Positions 25,517-34,687 of a DNA stretch of 64,000 nucleotides are shown piece after piece. Positions within the stretch are counted from its first letter, which is position 1, and each line of letters begins with the position of its first letter. The stretch is from Tindallia magadiensis (GTDB lineage: Bacteria > Bacillota > Clostridia > Peptostreptococcales > Tindalliaceae), in contig NZ_FOQA01000001.1 in assembly GCF_900113635.1 (NCBI RefSeq), positions 124,001-188,000 on the forward strand. The letters are read 5' to 3'. The notes under the pieces are model-generated. The model was not told the origin of the DNA. It worked only from the letters and a program-made list of their open reading frames with translations, and searched no databases. A program made the translations under genes and the position numbers.

Positions 25517-26104
25517 TTGACCAAATGGAAAAAAAAGATAAAGACCGCTAATCAACGTTCAGAACAAAATCATATAGAAGAGTTATTTAAAAAATATAAT
25601 TTGAAATGGGTAGCCTTAGTTTCTTTCTGGACTTTTTTTCTTGCAGCTGGATTTCATTACCTTTCAGAGCAAATTCTTATTCAAGCTAATATTGTACCCG
25701 CATTTATTATCCTTATTCTAATTATATTTTTAGGTGTTTTTTTTGACATGATCGGTATCGCTGTTGCTGTTGCATCAGAAAAACCTTTTCATGCAATGGC
25801 TGCCGATAAAGTGCCATCAGCGCGTAAGGCAATACAGTTGCTTAAAAACGCAGGCATGGTGTCCAATATATGTAACGATGTTGTTGGTGATATATGCGGA
25901 ATTGTTAGTGGCGTCGCTTCAGCAACGATATTATTAAAGATATCGCCACAATTATCGTCAACACAACAAATTTTTACAACACTCATTTTAGGTGGTTTTG
26001 TAGCATCCCTCACTGTAGGTGGTAAAGCCATAGGTAAAAATATAGCCTTAGAAAATTCACATCAGTTAGTTCATGCTGTTTCTAAAGTAATGCATCTACC
26101 ATAA
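25517..26104 (+). CDS. oapA: OapA, OLE-associated membrane protein
   Basis: A 195-residue integral membrane protein with a basic N terminus (KKKIKTANQR) and about four hydrophobic segments (near 33-50, 58-82, 122-145 and 152-170). The central cytoplasmic-type stretch HAMAADKVPSARKAIQLLKNAG, followed by CNDVVGDICGIVSG, matches my recollection of OapA, a DUF21-related family. Known: OapA binds OLE RNA and holds it at the membrane. It directly follows the OLE RNA gene and precedes dxs. The TTG start has GGAGGT seven bases upstream. Confidence 0.88.
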   Translation: MTKWKKKIKTANQRSEQNHIEELFKKYNLKWVALVSFWTFFLAAGFHYLSEQILIQANIVPAFIILILIIFLGVFFDMIGIAVAVASEKPFHAMAADKVPSARKAIQLLKNAGMVSNICNDVVGDICGIVSGVASATILLKISPQLSSTQQIFTTLILGGFVASLTVGGKAIGKNIALENSHQLVHAVSKVMHLP

Positions 26105-26210
26105 GTGTAATGTAAATATTGATAAAATATAGCGTATATGTAGAAATATTATTATTAAAAACGTATAATGTTATAAACGGTTAAACGATTTGAAGGAGGG
26201 TTAGATTGAG

Positions 26211-28139
26211 ATGGCTTCATATTTACACCAGATTCAATCTCCAACGGATTTGAAAAGGTTAAATAATAACGAAAAATACTTGCTAGCTGAAGAAATCCGA
26301 GAATTTTTATTAGAAAAAGTTTCAAAGACCGGAGGTCATTTAGCCTCTAACCTTGGAGTTGTTGAGTTAACAATTGCTTTGCATAGCTCCTTTAATACTT
26401 TTCATGATAAAGTTGTTTGGGATGTTGGACATCAATGTTATGTCCATAAAATACTCACTGGACGTAGAGATGATTTTGATTCACTAAGACAGTATGGCGG
26501 TTTAAGTGGTTTTCCGAAATGCCATGAAAGTATTCATGATCATTTTAACACTGGACATAGTGCTACCTCTATATCAGCAGCATTAGGTATGGCTACGGCC
26601 AGAGATTTTAAAAAAGATTTCTACCATGTTGCGGCTATCATCGGTGATGGTGCCCTTACTGGTGGAATGGCATTTGAGGCATTAAATCACGCAGGACAAG
26701 CCGGCACTGATTTTACAGTTATCCTAAATGATAATGAAATGTCGATTGCGGAAAATGTAGGTGGTTTATCTAATTATTTGACAAGAATTCGCAGTTTCCC
26801 AGTATATTCACGCCTAAAAGAAGACTTAGAAAGTTTTATAGGAAGCTTTCCTGTTCTAGGAAAGTCTGTTTATCGCACAGCCGAAAAAGCTAAAGATTCG
26901 ATCAAATATTTTTTTGTTCCCGGTGTTTTATTTGAAGAGCTCGGTTTTACTTATATAGGACCTATTGATGGTCATAGTATTGAGGATGTTACTGAGGTTC
27001 TTAATTTAGCAAAAAGAATTAAAGGTCCTAAAGTAGTCCATGTATTAACCGTTAAGGGAAAAGGTTATCATATGGCCGAAAAGTATCCAGCAAAATTCCA
27101 TGGTATTAGTTCCTTTGATGTAATAACTGGTAAAAAACACAAACCATCAGTGAAAGATTTTTCTTCTGTTGCAGGAAAGGCACTAGAAAAACTCGCCGAA
27201 AAAGATGAGAGAGTAATGGCTATTACAGCCGCTATGCCCGATGGAACAGGCTTAAATGATTTTAAGGATCGTTATCCTAATAGAATATTTGATGTGGGAA
27301 TTGCAGAACAACATGCTGTTACTTTTGCGGCAGGACAGGCAACGGCAGGATTACGACCATTTTTTGCTGTTTATTCCTCATTTTTGCAACGAGCCTATGA
27401 TCAATTGATACATGATGTGGCTCTTCAAAATTTACCAGTAACTTTTTTAGTTGATAGAGCTGGACTTGTAGGAAATGATGGCGAAACTCATCATGGAGTG
27501 TTTGACATATCTTGTTTGTCGGCCGTGCCAGGACTTACTATCATGTCACCTTCTGATGAAAATGAGTTAACAGCAATGATTCAGCATACAATGACGCTGG
27601 ATGGTCCCTCTTTAATCAGATACCCGCGTGGTGAGGCATTTACATTATCTTCTGAACATACTCCTATCAAAACCGGCAAAGGAAGAGTTCTTCAGGAATA
27701 CGGACATGATTTTGTATTAATTGCTTTAGGAAGTCTTAATCGCTTAGGATTAGAAATTCTTGAAAATGCTAAAGAATTAGGTATTTTAGGCACATTAATT
27801 GATCCTCGATTTGTTAAACCATTAGATCAAGAATTGTTATTAGAATACGGAAAACTATCTGAAACGATTATTGTAATGGAGGAAAACCAAAAGATTGGTG
27901 GTCTGGGATCGCTTATTCAGCATGCTTTCAATGAACACGATCTAATGAAAAAAGTTTCTATTTTTGCGTTAGCTGATCAGTTCACAGAACAAGGTGATAT
28001 GAACTCACTTTATGAACAAGCAGGTTTCTCTGTAAAAACAATTATTAATCATATACAACACGCTAATGATAAGAAATCTGCAAAGGTTGTATCGATTAAA
28101 CAAGATGAAAGGAAAAAACATGAAAAAAAAGCGTATTGA
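26211..28139 (+). CDS. dxs: 1-deoxy-D-xylulose-5-phosphate synthase
   Basis: The first enzyme of the MEP isoprenoid pathway: a ThDP-dependent condensation of pyruvate and glyceraldehyde 3-phosphate. GDGALTGGMAFEALNHAG with NDNEMSI is the ThDP/metal motif. The pyrimidine domain has IAEQHAVTFAAG and DRAGLVGNDGETHHG. The C terminus (about 620-642) carries a basic tail overlapping tlyA by 20 bp, slightly longer than usual. AAGGAGGG precedes the ATG. Confidence 0.97.
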   Translation: MASYLHQIQSPTDLKRLNNNEKYLLAEEIREFLLEKVSKTGGHLASNLGVVELTIALHSSFNTFHDKVVWDVGHQCYVHKILTGRRDDFDSLRQYGGLSGFPKCHESIHDHFNTGHSATSISAALGMATARDFKKDFYHVAAIIGDGALTGGMAFEALNHAGQAGTDFTVILNDNEMSIAENVGGLSNYLTRIRSFPVYSRLKEDLESFIGSFPVLGKSVYRTAEKAKDSIKYFFVPGVLFEELGFTYIGPIDGHSIEDVTEVLNLAKRIKGPKVVHVLTVKGKGYHMAEKYPAKFHGISSFDVITGKKHKPSVKDFSSVAGKALEKLAEKDERVMAITAAMPDGTGLNDFKDRYPNRIFDVGIAEQHAVTFAAGQATAGLRPFFAVYSSFLQRAYDQLIHDVALQNLPVTFLVDRAGLVGNDGETHHGVFDISCLSAVPGLTIMSPSDENELTAMIQHTMTLDGPSLIRYPRGEAFTLSSEHTPIKTGKGRVLQEYGHDFVLIALGSLNRLGLEILENAKELGILGTLIDPRFVKPLDQELLLEYGKLSETIIVMEENQKIGGLGSLIQHAFNEHDLMKKVSIFALADQFTEQGDMNSLYEQAGFSVKTIINHIQHANDKKSAKVVSIKQDERKKHEKKAY

Positions 28140-28926
28140 CCTGCTACTAATTGAAAAAGGATTTTTTTCCAGTAGAGAAAAAGCTAAGAGCGCTCTTATG
28201 GCAGGGTTAGTAAAAGTTAATGGAGAATTAATTGAAAAAGTAGGGACTAAGATTGATGAGGAATCAGATATATTAGTAAAGGAAAGTCGTATGCCTTATG
28301 TCAGTCGCGGTGGATTGAAATTAGAAAAAGCACTGCAGATTTTTTCTTTGAATTTAGAAAACAGAATATGTCTGGATATTGGTGCATCAACAGGTGGATT
28401 TACTGATTGTATGCTACAACATAAAGCGAGTAGTGTTATAGCTATTGACGTAGGATATGGTCAATTAGATTGGAGATTACGTAATGATGATCGTGTAACT
28501 GTAATGGAAAGAACAAATATAAGATATGTTACGCCCGAAAAACTTGACGAATTAGCTGATTTTGCCTCAATCGATGTTTCTTTTATATCTCTTAAGCTTG
28601 TTTTGCCAGCGGTGTTTGAATTGATAAAACCAGAATCCTATTTGGTTGTCTTAGTAAAACCTCAGTTTGAAGCAGGAAGAGATATGGTAGGTAAAAATGG
28701 AGTGGTCAGAGATCCTTCTGTGCATAAACAAGTGATCCATCGAGTAGTAAATGAATGTAACCAGATTGACCTTAAAGTACTTGATTTATCTTTTTCCCCC
28801 ATAAAAGGTCCTAAAGGAAACGTAGAATTTTTATTATTGCTCCAAAAGAGCACAGCGACAACGTCAAAAGTAAATAAAGAAAAAATCGATTTAATCGTTG
28901 AGCAAGCTCATAATGATCTTCCGTAA
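28120..28926 (+). CDS. tlyA: TlyA-family rRNA 2'-O-methyltransferase
   Basis: An N-terminal S4 RNA-binding domain (RIDLLLIEKGFFSSREKAKSALMAGLVKVNG) is joined to an FtsJ/RrmJ-like methyltransferase with LDIGASTGGFTDCML, VDVGYGQLDW and a Lys in VLVKPQFEAG. Bacterial TlyA methylates 16S/23S rRNA cytidines and sets capreomycin sensitivity. Bacillus yqxC has the same place between dxs and ahrC. ATG 28120 follows GAAAGGA; upstream ATGs in frame lie deep in dxs. Confidence 0.93.
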   Translation: MKKKRIDLLLIEKGFFSSREKAKSALMAGLVKVNGELIEKVGTKIDEESDILVKESRMPYVSRGGLKLEKALQIFSLNLENRICLDIGASTGGFTDCMLQHKASSVIAIDVGYGQLDWRLRNDDRVTVMERTNIRYVTPEKLDELADFASIDVSFISLKLVLPAVFELIKPESYLVVLVKPQFEAGRDMVGKNGVVRDPSVHKQVIHRVVNECNQIDLKVLDLSFSPIKGPKGNVEFLLLLQKSTATTSKVNKEKIDLIVEQAHNDLP

Positions 28927-28954
28927 TTATCTGTTGGTTTGAAAGGAGAGCATC

Positions 28955-29404
28955 ATGAAGTATATACGACATGCAAAAATTTTAGAAATCATCGGACAAC
29001 GTGATATTGAAACACAAGAAGAGTTAACGCGAGCACTTAAAGAAATTGGACTAAAGGTAACCCAAGCTACGGTTTCCAGAGATATTAAGGAGTTGCATTT
29101 AATTAAACAAATGTCTCGATCTGGTAGATATAAATATGCAGCAATGGGAAGTCAGGAATCAATGTTAACAGAAAGGCTGGTCCGACTATTCAAAGAATCT
29201 ATTGTATCGATTGATCACGCAGGAAACATTATTGTGATTAAAACAATTGTTGCTGCTGGACAAGCGGCAGCGTCAGCCATTGATGCTGCAAACTTTGAGG
29301 AAATAGTTGGGACAATAGCTGGCGATGATACCATTTTTGTTTTAATCAGAAAAGAAGAAGAAGTAGAAAATGTAAAAGCGCGTTTTCGTGAACTGACCGA
29401 ATAA
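28955..29404 (+). CDS. argR: Arginine repressor ArgR/AhrC
   Basis: A 149-residue hexameric repressor. The winged helix (RHAKILEIIGQRDIETQEELTRALKEIG) has the signature VTQATVSRDIKELHLIK. The C-terminal arginine-binding and oligomerisation domain includes GQAAASAIDAANFEEIVGTIAGDDTIFV. AAGGAGAG precedes the ATG. No arginine biosynthesis gene is in the window, so it acts in trans. Confidence 0.96.
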   Translation: MKYIRHAKILEIIGQRDIETQEELTRALKEIGLKVTQATVSRDIKELHLIKQMSRSGRYKYAAMGSQESMLTERLVRLFKESIVSIDHAGNIIVIKTIVAAGQAAASAIDAANFEEIVGTIAGDDTIFVLIRKEEEVENVKARFRELTE

Positions 29405-29432
29405 TATTCTGATAAGTGATGGAGGTCATATG

Positions 29433-31109
29433 ATGCTGATTGAATTAGATATTAAGAACTTTGCGCTTATTGATCATATTACTCTTTCTTTTGATAAAGG
29501 CTTTACAGTGCTAACAGGAGAAACCGGTGCTGGAAAGTCTATTATCATTGATGCTGTTGCTTTATGTCTTGGTGGGCGTGGCGATAGAGGGTTAGTAAAA
29601 TTTGGATCTGATAAAGCTCGTATTCAAGCGGTGTATGACGTTAATCATTGTCGTGAGGTTTTGGCAATTATGGAAGAATATGGGATTGAAGTTGACGAAG
29701 AAAGACAACTAATTGTTACCAGAGACTTATATTCTAATGGCAAAAGTATTTGTCGTATTAATGGACAAAACGTAACACAAAGTATATTAAAAAAAATTAT
29801 GAGCCGCCTAATTAATATTTATGGTCAACATGAACACCAGTCTTTACTGGATCAAAGTGTTCATTGCCAAATATTAGATGATTATGGTGGTGAAAAAACA
29901 AAATCTCTTCTTAATGACTTTAAGAAGCATTTCCAGCGTATTGTTTCTCTCAAAAGAGAGTTGGAACGTTTGGGTATCAATGACCAAGAAAGAGCTAGAC
30001 AATTAGATTTTTTGCGTACTCAAATTAGAGAAATTGATGAAGCGAATTTAATGGAAGCTGAAGAAGAAAACTTAAAAAAACAAAATGAGCTTTTAAGAAA
30101 TGCTCAGCAGATATTTAAGGCGCTAGGCTTATTTTATGATGGAGTTTACGAAGGTGGGGAATATCCTTCTTCTCTAGATCTTTTGAGTAGTAATATAAAA
30201 GAACTAGCTCACATATCGCCGTTTAGTGAATCGCTAGAGGAATTTTCTAACCGAGCAGAGGATATACGAATTAATTTAGAAGAACTATGTAGGGATATTA
30301 GAGCATATCACGATCAGATAGAGTTTAGTCCAGATGAGCTTGAAAAGATTCAACAACGATTAGAAACAATTAATCATATGAAACGAAAATATGGACAATC
30401 CATAGAAGAGATATTAACATATCGTGATTCTTTGATCATTGAATTGGATGAATTACTCAATAGCGCTGAACGACATAGCAAATTAACTGAAGAATTAAAG
30501 CAGGAAGAAGAGACTGCTTTATCATTAGCTGAGAAACTGTCAAAACAGAGAAATAAAACAGCTAAAACTCTTGAAAATGACATGGTTTCTATTCTAGAAA
30601 CATTAAATATGGGAAAAGTATCTTTTTCAGTTAGTCGAAAAAGAACAGAATTGAGCGGGAATGGAGTCGATGAAATAACCTTCTTAATATCAACAAATGC
30701 CGGTGAACCTTTAAAGGAACTAATGAAAATTGCTTCAGGTGGAGAAATGTCTCGAATTATGTTAGCTTTTAAAACATTATTTGCAAAAATCGATGATATA
30801 CCTACCTTGATTTTTGATGAAATTGATGCGGGGATTAGCGGACGTACAGCACAAGTAGTTGGTGAAAAGATGGCTTATGTAGCCAAGACGCATCAAGTTA
30901 TTTGTATCACACACCTGCCACAGATTGCTGCATTAGCAAAAAACCACTATATGATTGAAAAGCAACTATCTAAAAACAAAACAAAAGTTTGTGTTAATTT
31001 ACTTATGGGCACTGAGCGTTTGTATGAAGTAGGAAGATTATTGAATGGATCAGTAACAGAGATTACGTTAGAGCACGCTAAAGAAATGCTTGAAAATAAA
31101 GGAGGCTAA
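29433..31109 (+). CDS. recN: DNA repair protein RecN
   Basis: An SMC-like ATPase for double-strand break repair. It has an N-terminal Walker A GETGAGKSIIIDA, an internal coiled coil (about 150-390), the ABC signature ASGGEMSRIMLAF, and a Walker B/D-loop LIFDEIDAGISG. Length about 558 is typical. ATG 29433 has GGAGGT six bases upstream; ATG 29430 is possible. It overlaps recX tail to tail by four bases. No SOS box was seen before it. Confidence 0.96.
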   Translation: MLIELDIKNFALIDHITLSFDKGFTVLTGETGAGKSIIIDAVALCLGGRGDRGLVKFGSDKARIQAVYDVNHCREVLAIMEEYGIEVDEERQLIVTRDLYSNGKSICRINGQNVTQSILKKIMSRLINIYGQHEHQSLLDQSVHCQILDDYGGEKTKSLLNDFKKHFQRIVSLKRELERLGINDQERARQLDFLRTQIREIDEANLMEAEEENLKKQNELLRNAQQIFKALGLFYDGVYEGGEYPSSLDLLSSNIKELAHISPFSESLEEFSNRAEDIRINLEELCRDIRAYHDQIEFSPDELEKIQQRLETINHMKRKYGQSIEEILTYRDSLIIELDELLNSAERHSKLTEELKQEEETALSLAEKLSKQRNKTAKTLENDMVSILETLNMGKVSFSVSRKRTELSGNGVDEITFLISTNAGEPLKELMKIASGGEMSRIMLAFKTLFAKIDDIPTLIFDEIDAGISGRTAQVVGEKMAYVAKTHQVICITHLPQIAALAKNHYMIEKQLSKNKTKVCVNLLMGTERLYEVGRLLNGSVTEITLEHAKEMLENKGG

Positions 31110-31774
31110 CTGTCATCTTCCATAACGATATTAGTAGTTTGGTAAATAATATCTGTTGAATATCCTTTTTGGTACAATGATCGCTGTATCTTAGACCGCA
31201 AAACATGTCGGTCTTTTTCTTTTTTACGCCATTGATCATATACTTTTTTAGCATGTAGAAAAGCATATTCTTTATGAATATCTTGTCTCGCCTCATATAG
31301 CTGAGCAATTAATGGATCATGCTCTATTTTTTTTATTGTCTTTTGAATAACTTCGCTGGAGAACCCTTTGCTACTCAACTGACGAAAAATTTTATCTATG
31401 ATTTTTTTCCAAGTTAAACGCTGTGAATGTTCAAAAGTGCTTTTAGCCAATAGGAATGCTTTATCTAAATCTATTGAGTCATCGTAATTACTGATAGCTC
31501 GACATATCAACTCATCACTAACACCTTTATGTTGTATCTTAGATTTTATTGAATATTTTCCTTTTCGAGGATTTGTTTTAATGTTTTCGGATACTTGATT
31601 TACGTATTTTTCATCGTTTGCGTAGCCATAGTCGCTTAACCTATTAAGAGCTTCTTGGATTTCATTCTTATCATAACCCTTATCTTTTAAGTAGGTTAGT
31701 ATTTCAAATTGTGTCCTTGAGCGCCACGAAAGATAATGAAGAGCTTTTGATAGAGCAGATTCCTTTTTGGACAT
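31106..31774 (-). CDS. recX: Regulatory protein RecX
   Basis: An all-helical modulator of RecA filaments, about 222 residues. Three-helix repeats appear: ALHYLSWRSRTQFEILTYLKDKGY, EALNRLSDYGYANDEKYV and KGKYSIKSKIQHKGVSDELI, with further repeats near the C terminus. ATG 31774 is preferred because GGAAAGG lies ten bases upstream; a TTG at 31783 would be too close. It is convergent with recN, divergent from nudF, and recA is not in the window. Confidence 0.88.
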   Translation of the reverse strand: MSKKESALSKALHYLSWRSRTQFEILTYLKDKGYDKNEIQEALNRLSDYGYANDEKYVNQVSENIKTNPRKGKYSIKSKIQHKGVSDELICRAISNYDDSIDLDKAFLLAKSTFEHSQRLTWKKIIDKIFRQLSSKGFSSEVIQKTIKKIEHDPLIAQLYEARQDIHKEYAFLHAKKVYDQWRKKEKDRHVLRSKIQRSLYQKGYSTDIIYQTTNIVMEDDS

Positions 31775-31853
31775 ACGTCTCAAACCTTTCCGAAGATTTT
31801 ATGTCAATCGTTTATATGAAATACTTACTTTCATTGTACATCCTTTGATAACC

Positions 31854-31882
31854 TTGTCAACAATTATAAAAACAGGTATGAT
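31854..31882 (+). promoter_or_regulatory. Promoter of nudF-xerD-deoB
   Basis: TTGTCA (31854-31859) and TATGAT (31877-31882) are spaced 17 bp, a good sigma-A match, 47 bases before the GTG of nudF. Confidence 0.65.
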
Positions 31883-31929
31883 AGAATAAGCCGATAAAAT
31901 CAGCTGATCGTTTATTAGGGGGATTCTTT

Positions 31930-32484
31930 GTGGAAGAAAAAACTTTAAAGAGTCATAAAATTTATGAAGGTAAAATTATTTCCTTAAGGGTAGATACCGT
32001 TGAACTGCCTGATCAAAAATATTCTAAGCGTGAAGTTGTAGAACATTCTGGAGCATCCGCTATTATTCCAATAACTACGGAAGGTAACGTTATTCTTGTT
32101 AAACAATATCGTAAACCTGTTGAATCATACTTGCTTGAAATTCCTGCAGGAAGATTAGAACAAGACGAAGATCCAGAAATATGTGCTAAACGAGAATTGA
32201 TAGAAGAAACAGGTTATTCATCTAATTGTTTTGAAAAATTAATGACTTATTACACTAGCCCTGGATTTTCCAATGAATTAATACATATTTTCTTAGCATA
32301 TGATGTAGAAGAAGGAAAGTCAAACCCCGATGAGGATGAATATTTAGAAGTTTTATCTATACCTTTTGATGATTTGTTGAAAAAAATACACAAAGGTGAG
32401 ATTATGGACAGCAAAACGATCATTGCTGTTATGGCTGCTAGGCAAATTTTACATCTTAGAAATAAACAAATAAACGCAGAATAA
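31930..32484 (+). CDS. nudF: ADP-ribose pyrophosphatase (Nudix)
   Basis: A Nudix hydrolase splitting ADP-ribose to AMP and ribose 5-phosphate. The Nudix box begins at GRLEQDEDPE, continues with REL, and ends EETGY; the preceding LEIPAG is typical of NudF. 184 residues fit. The start is GTG 31930 after AGGGGG. It is followed after 11 bases by xerD, an order common in clostridia and bacilli. Confidence 0.92.
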   Translation: MEEKTLKSHKIYEGKIISLRVDTVELPDQKYSKREVVEHSGASAIIPITTEGNVILVKQYRKPVESYLLEIPAGRLEQDEDPEICAKRELIEETGYSSNCFEKLMTYYTSPGFSNELIHIFLAYDVEEGKSNPDEDEYLEVLSIPFDDLLKKIHKGEIMDSKTIIAVMAARQILHLRNKQINAE

Positions 32485-32495
32485 AGGAGAACTAT

Positions 32496-33383
32496 ATGAT
32501 TCACTTGCTTGAAGACTTTTCTAACTTTTTAATAACAAAAAGAAATCTATCTAAAAACACGGCTTTATCCTATAAAAGAGACATTAAACAGCTCATTCAA
32601 TTTTTAGAAAAAAGGAATATTTCCAGCCCTAAAGATGTTAATCACACTACTTTAATTAACTATAGTATGATGATGGAAAGAGAGGGAAGAGCACCTTCTA
32701 CAATAGCTAGAAGCATTGTTAGCATCCGCTGCTTTTTTCACTTTTTAACCAGTCATAATCATATATCAAACAACCCAGCTACAGACTTAGAAACTCCTAA
32801 AAATGAGAAAAAAGCTCCAGAAAGCTTAACTACTAAAGACATTGAACTTCTGCTTTCTCAACCAGATATTAATACCTTTAAGGGATCCAGAGATCGAGCA
32901 ATGCTGGAAATATTATACGCTACTGGTATACGAGTAACAGAACTTATTAGCTTATCATCAGATGATATTAATTTAGCTGTAGGATTTATTACCTGTAAAA
33001 GTTCCAAAGGAAAATCCAGAGTAATTCCTTTGGGAAAACAGGCTATTGGTTCGCTGAAGGATTATATTGATAGATTTTGGAGTCACAAGGTTTGTTATCA
33101 TAGAGAAACTAGACTTTTTTTAAATTTACAAGGTAATCCTATTTCTCGTCAGGGATTTTGGAAGATTATGAAATCCTATGCTATTAGTGCCGGTATTGGA
33201 ACGGAAATCACACCACACACTTTAAGACATTCATTTGCAACGCATTTAATAGAAAATGGTGCTGATTTACGAGCTGTTCAAAAGATGATGGGACATTCTG
33301 ATATTTCAACAACTCAAATGTACGCACAAGTAATTAAGTCTAAAGTGAGAGATGTGTATAATAAAACACATCCCAGAGCATAG
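32496..33383 (+). CDS. xerD: Tyrosine recombinase XerD
   Basis: A 295-residue site-specific recombinase for chromosome dimer resolution at dif. It has an N-terminal SAM-like core-binding domain and the catalytic residues Arg in ATGIRVTEL, Lys in KSSKGKSR, HxxR in HTLRHSFATHL, His in MGHSDISTT and nucleophile Tyr in MYAQV. The genomic place (nudF-xerD-deoB) matches Bacillus xerD/ripX. AAAGGAG precedes the ATG. Confidence 0.92.
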   Translation: MIHLLEDFSNFLITKRNLSKNTALSYKRDIKQLIQFLEKRNISSPKDVNHTTLINYSMMMEREGRAPSTIARSIVSIRCFFHFLTSHNHISNNPATDLETPKNEKKAPESLTTKDIELLLSQPDINTFKGSRDRAMLEILYATGIRVTELISLSSDDINLAVGFITCKSSKGKSRVIPLGKQAIGSLKDYIDRFWSHKVCYHRETRLFLNLQGNPISRQGFWKIMKSYAISAGIGTEITPHTLRHSFATHLIENGADLRAVQKMMGHSDISTTQMYAQVIKSKVRDVYNKTHPRA

Positions 33384-33413
33384 ATCTTAAAATAATGATA
33401 GAGGGGGGTTACA

Positions 33414-34589
33414 ATGATTGATCGTGTAATATTGTTAGTTTTGGATAGTGTTGGTATTGGAGCGTTACCAGATGCGAAGAAGTACGGTGATATGGGTGCG
33501 GATACATTAGGGAATATTGCGAAGGAAACAGGGAGCATTCATTTGCCAAATCTTCAGCAACTAGGTCTTGGTAATATCGAATCGGTTAATGCTGTAGATG
33601 CTATAACGAGCCCATCAGGAGCTTTTGGTAGAGCTGCTGAACTATCAGTTGGAAAAGATACAACAACTGGACACTGGGAAATTGCTGGTTTAATTACAAA
33701 AGAACCTTTCCGAACTTTTCCTAATGGGTTTCCGGCTGAAATAATGGAATCATTTGAAAAAAAAATCGGCAAAAAAACCCTTGGAAACTATGCAGCTTCA
33801 GGAACAGTTATCATCGAAGAGTTGGGAGAAAAGCACATACAAACGGGATATCCAATTATTTATACGTCTGCCGATAGTGTGTTTCAAATCGCTGCTCATG
33901 AAGAAATAATTCCTATTAACGAACTATATCACATGTGCGAAGTTGCACGTGAGATGATGCAAGGAGATTACGCATTAGCACGTATTATTGCAAGGCCTTT
34001 CGAAGGAAAACCAGGTGCATTTTCTAGAACTCATCGTAGAAAAGACTACTCACTTTCTCCGCCTCACCCAACTATTTTGAATCATTGTGAGAAAGCTGGT
34101 TATCCAGTGATAGGCATTGGAAAAATAGATGACATATTTAATAGTCAAGGAGTAACACATTCTATTCATACCGAAAACAACATGGATGGCATAAATCAAA
34201 CCCTCAAAGCAATGGATAATTACCCAAACGGATTAATATTTACAAATTTGGTGGATTTTGATATGAAATATGGTCATCGAAGAGATGCTCTTGGTTATCG
34301 TTTAGCATTAGAGGAAGCAGACACTCGTATACCTGAAATTTTATCAAAAATGAAAACGAATGATGTTTTATTAATAACAGCTGATCACGGCAATGACCCA
34401 ACTCATCCTGGGACTGATCACACAAGAGAATATGTTCCAATAATAATTGCAGGTGACCATATATCAGCAGGATTAAATTTAGGTACACGTTGTAGCTTTG
34501 CTGATATTGCATCTACAATTTCTGAGCTGTTAAATACCAGAGATACTGGTAATGGAATCGGATTTTCAAAGTTGATCTTAAAATCTTAA
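33414..34589 (+). CDS. deoB: Phosphopentomutase
   Basis: Interconverts (deoxy)ribose 1- and 5-phosphate in nucleoside salvage. An alkaline-phosphatase-superfamily Mn enzyme of 391 residues with LVLDSVGIGALPDA, the phospho-acceptor Thr in GKDTTTGHWE, and metal ligands in TADHGNDPTHPGTDHTRE. AGGGGGG precedes the ATG. The next gene supplies its substrate. Confidence 0.97.
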   Translation: MIDRVILLVLDSVGIGALPDAKKYGDMGADTLGNIAKETGSIHLPNLQQLGLGNIESVNAVDAITSPSGAFGRAAELSVGKDTTTGHWEIAGLITKEPFRTFPNGFPAEIMESFEKKIGKKTLGNYAASGTVIIEELGEKHIQTGYPIIYTSADSVFQIAAHEEIIPINELYHMCEVAREMMQGDYALARIIARPFEGKPGAFSRTHRRKDYSLSPPHPTILNHCEKAGYPVIGIGKIDDIFNSQGVTHSIHTENNMDGINQTLKAMDNYPNGLIFTNLVDFDMKYGHRRDALGYRLALEEADTRIPEILSKMKTNDVLLITADHGNDPTHPGTDHTREYVPIIIAGDHISAGLNLGTRCSFADIASTISELLNTRDTGNGIGFSKLILKS

Positions 34590-34687
34590 CCTATTTTTAT
34601 TAATATAGATATCCACAAGTTAACGTTAAAAATGAAAGGTATTATGAAAAATACGTAACCCATGTCTAATAATATGAGGGATTTACT

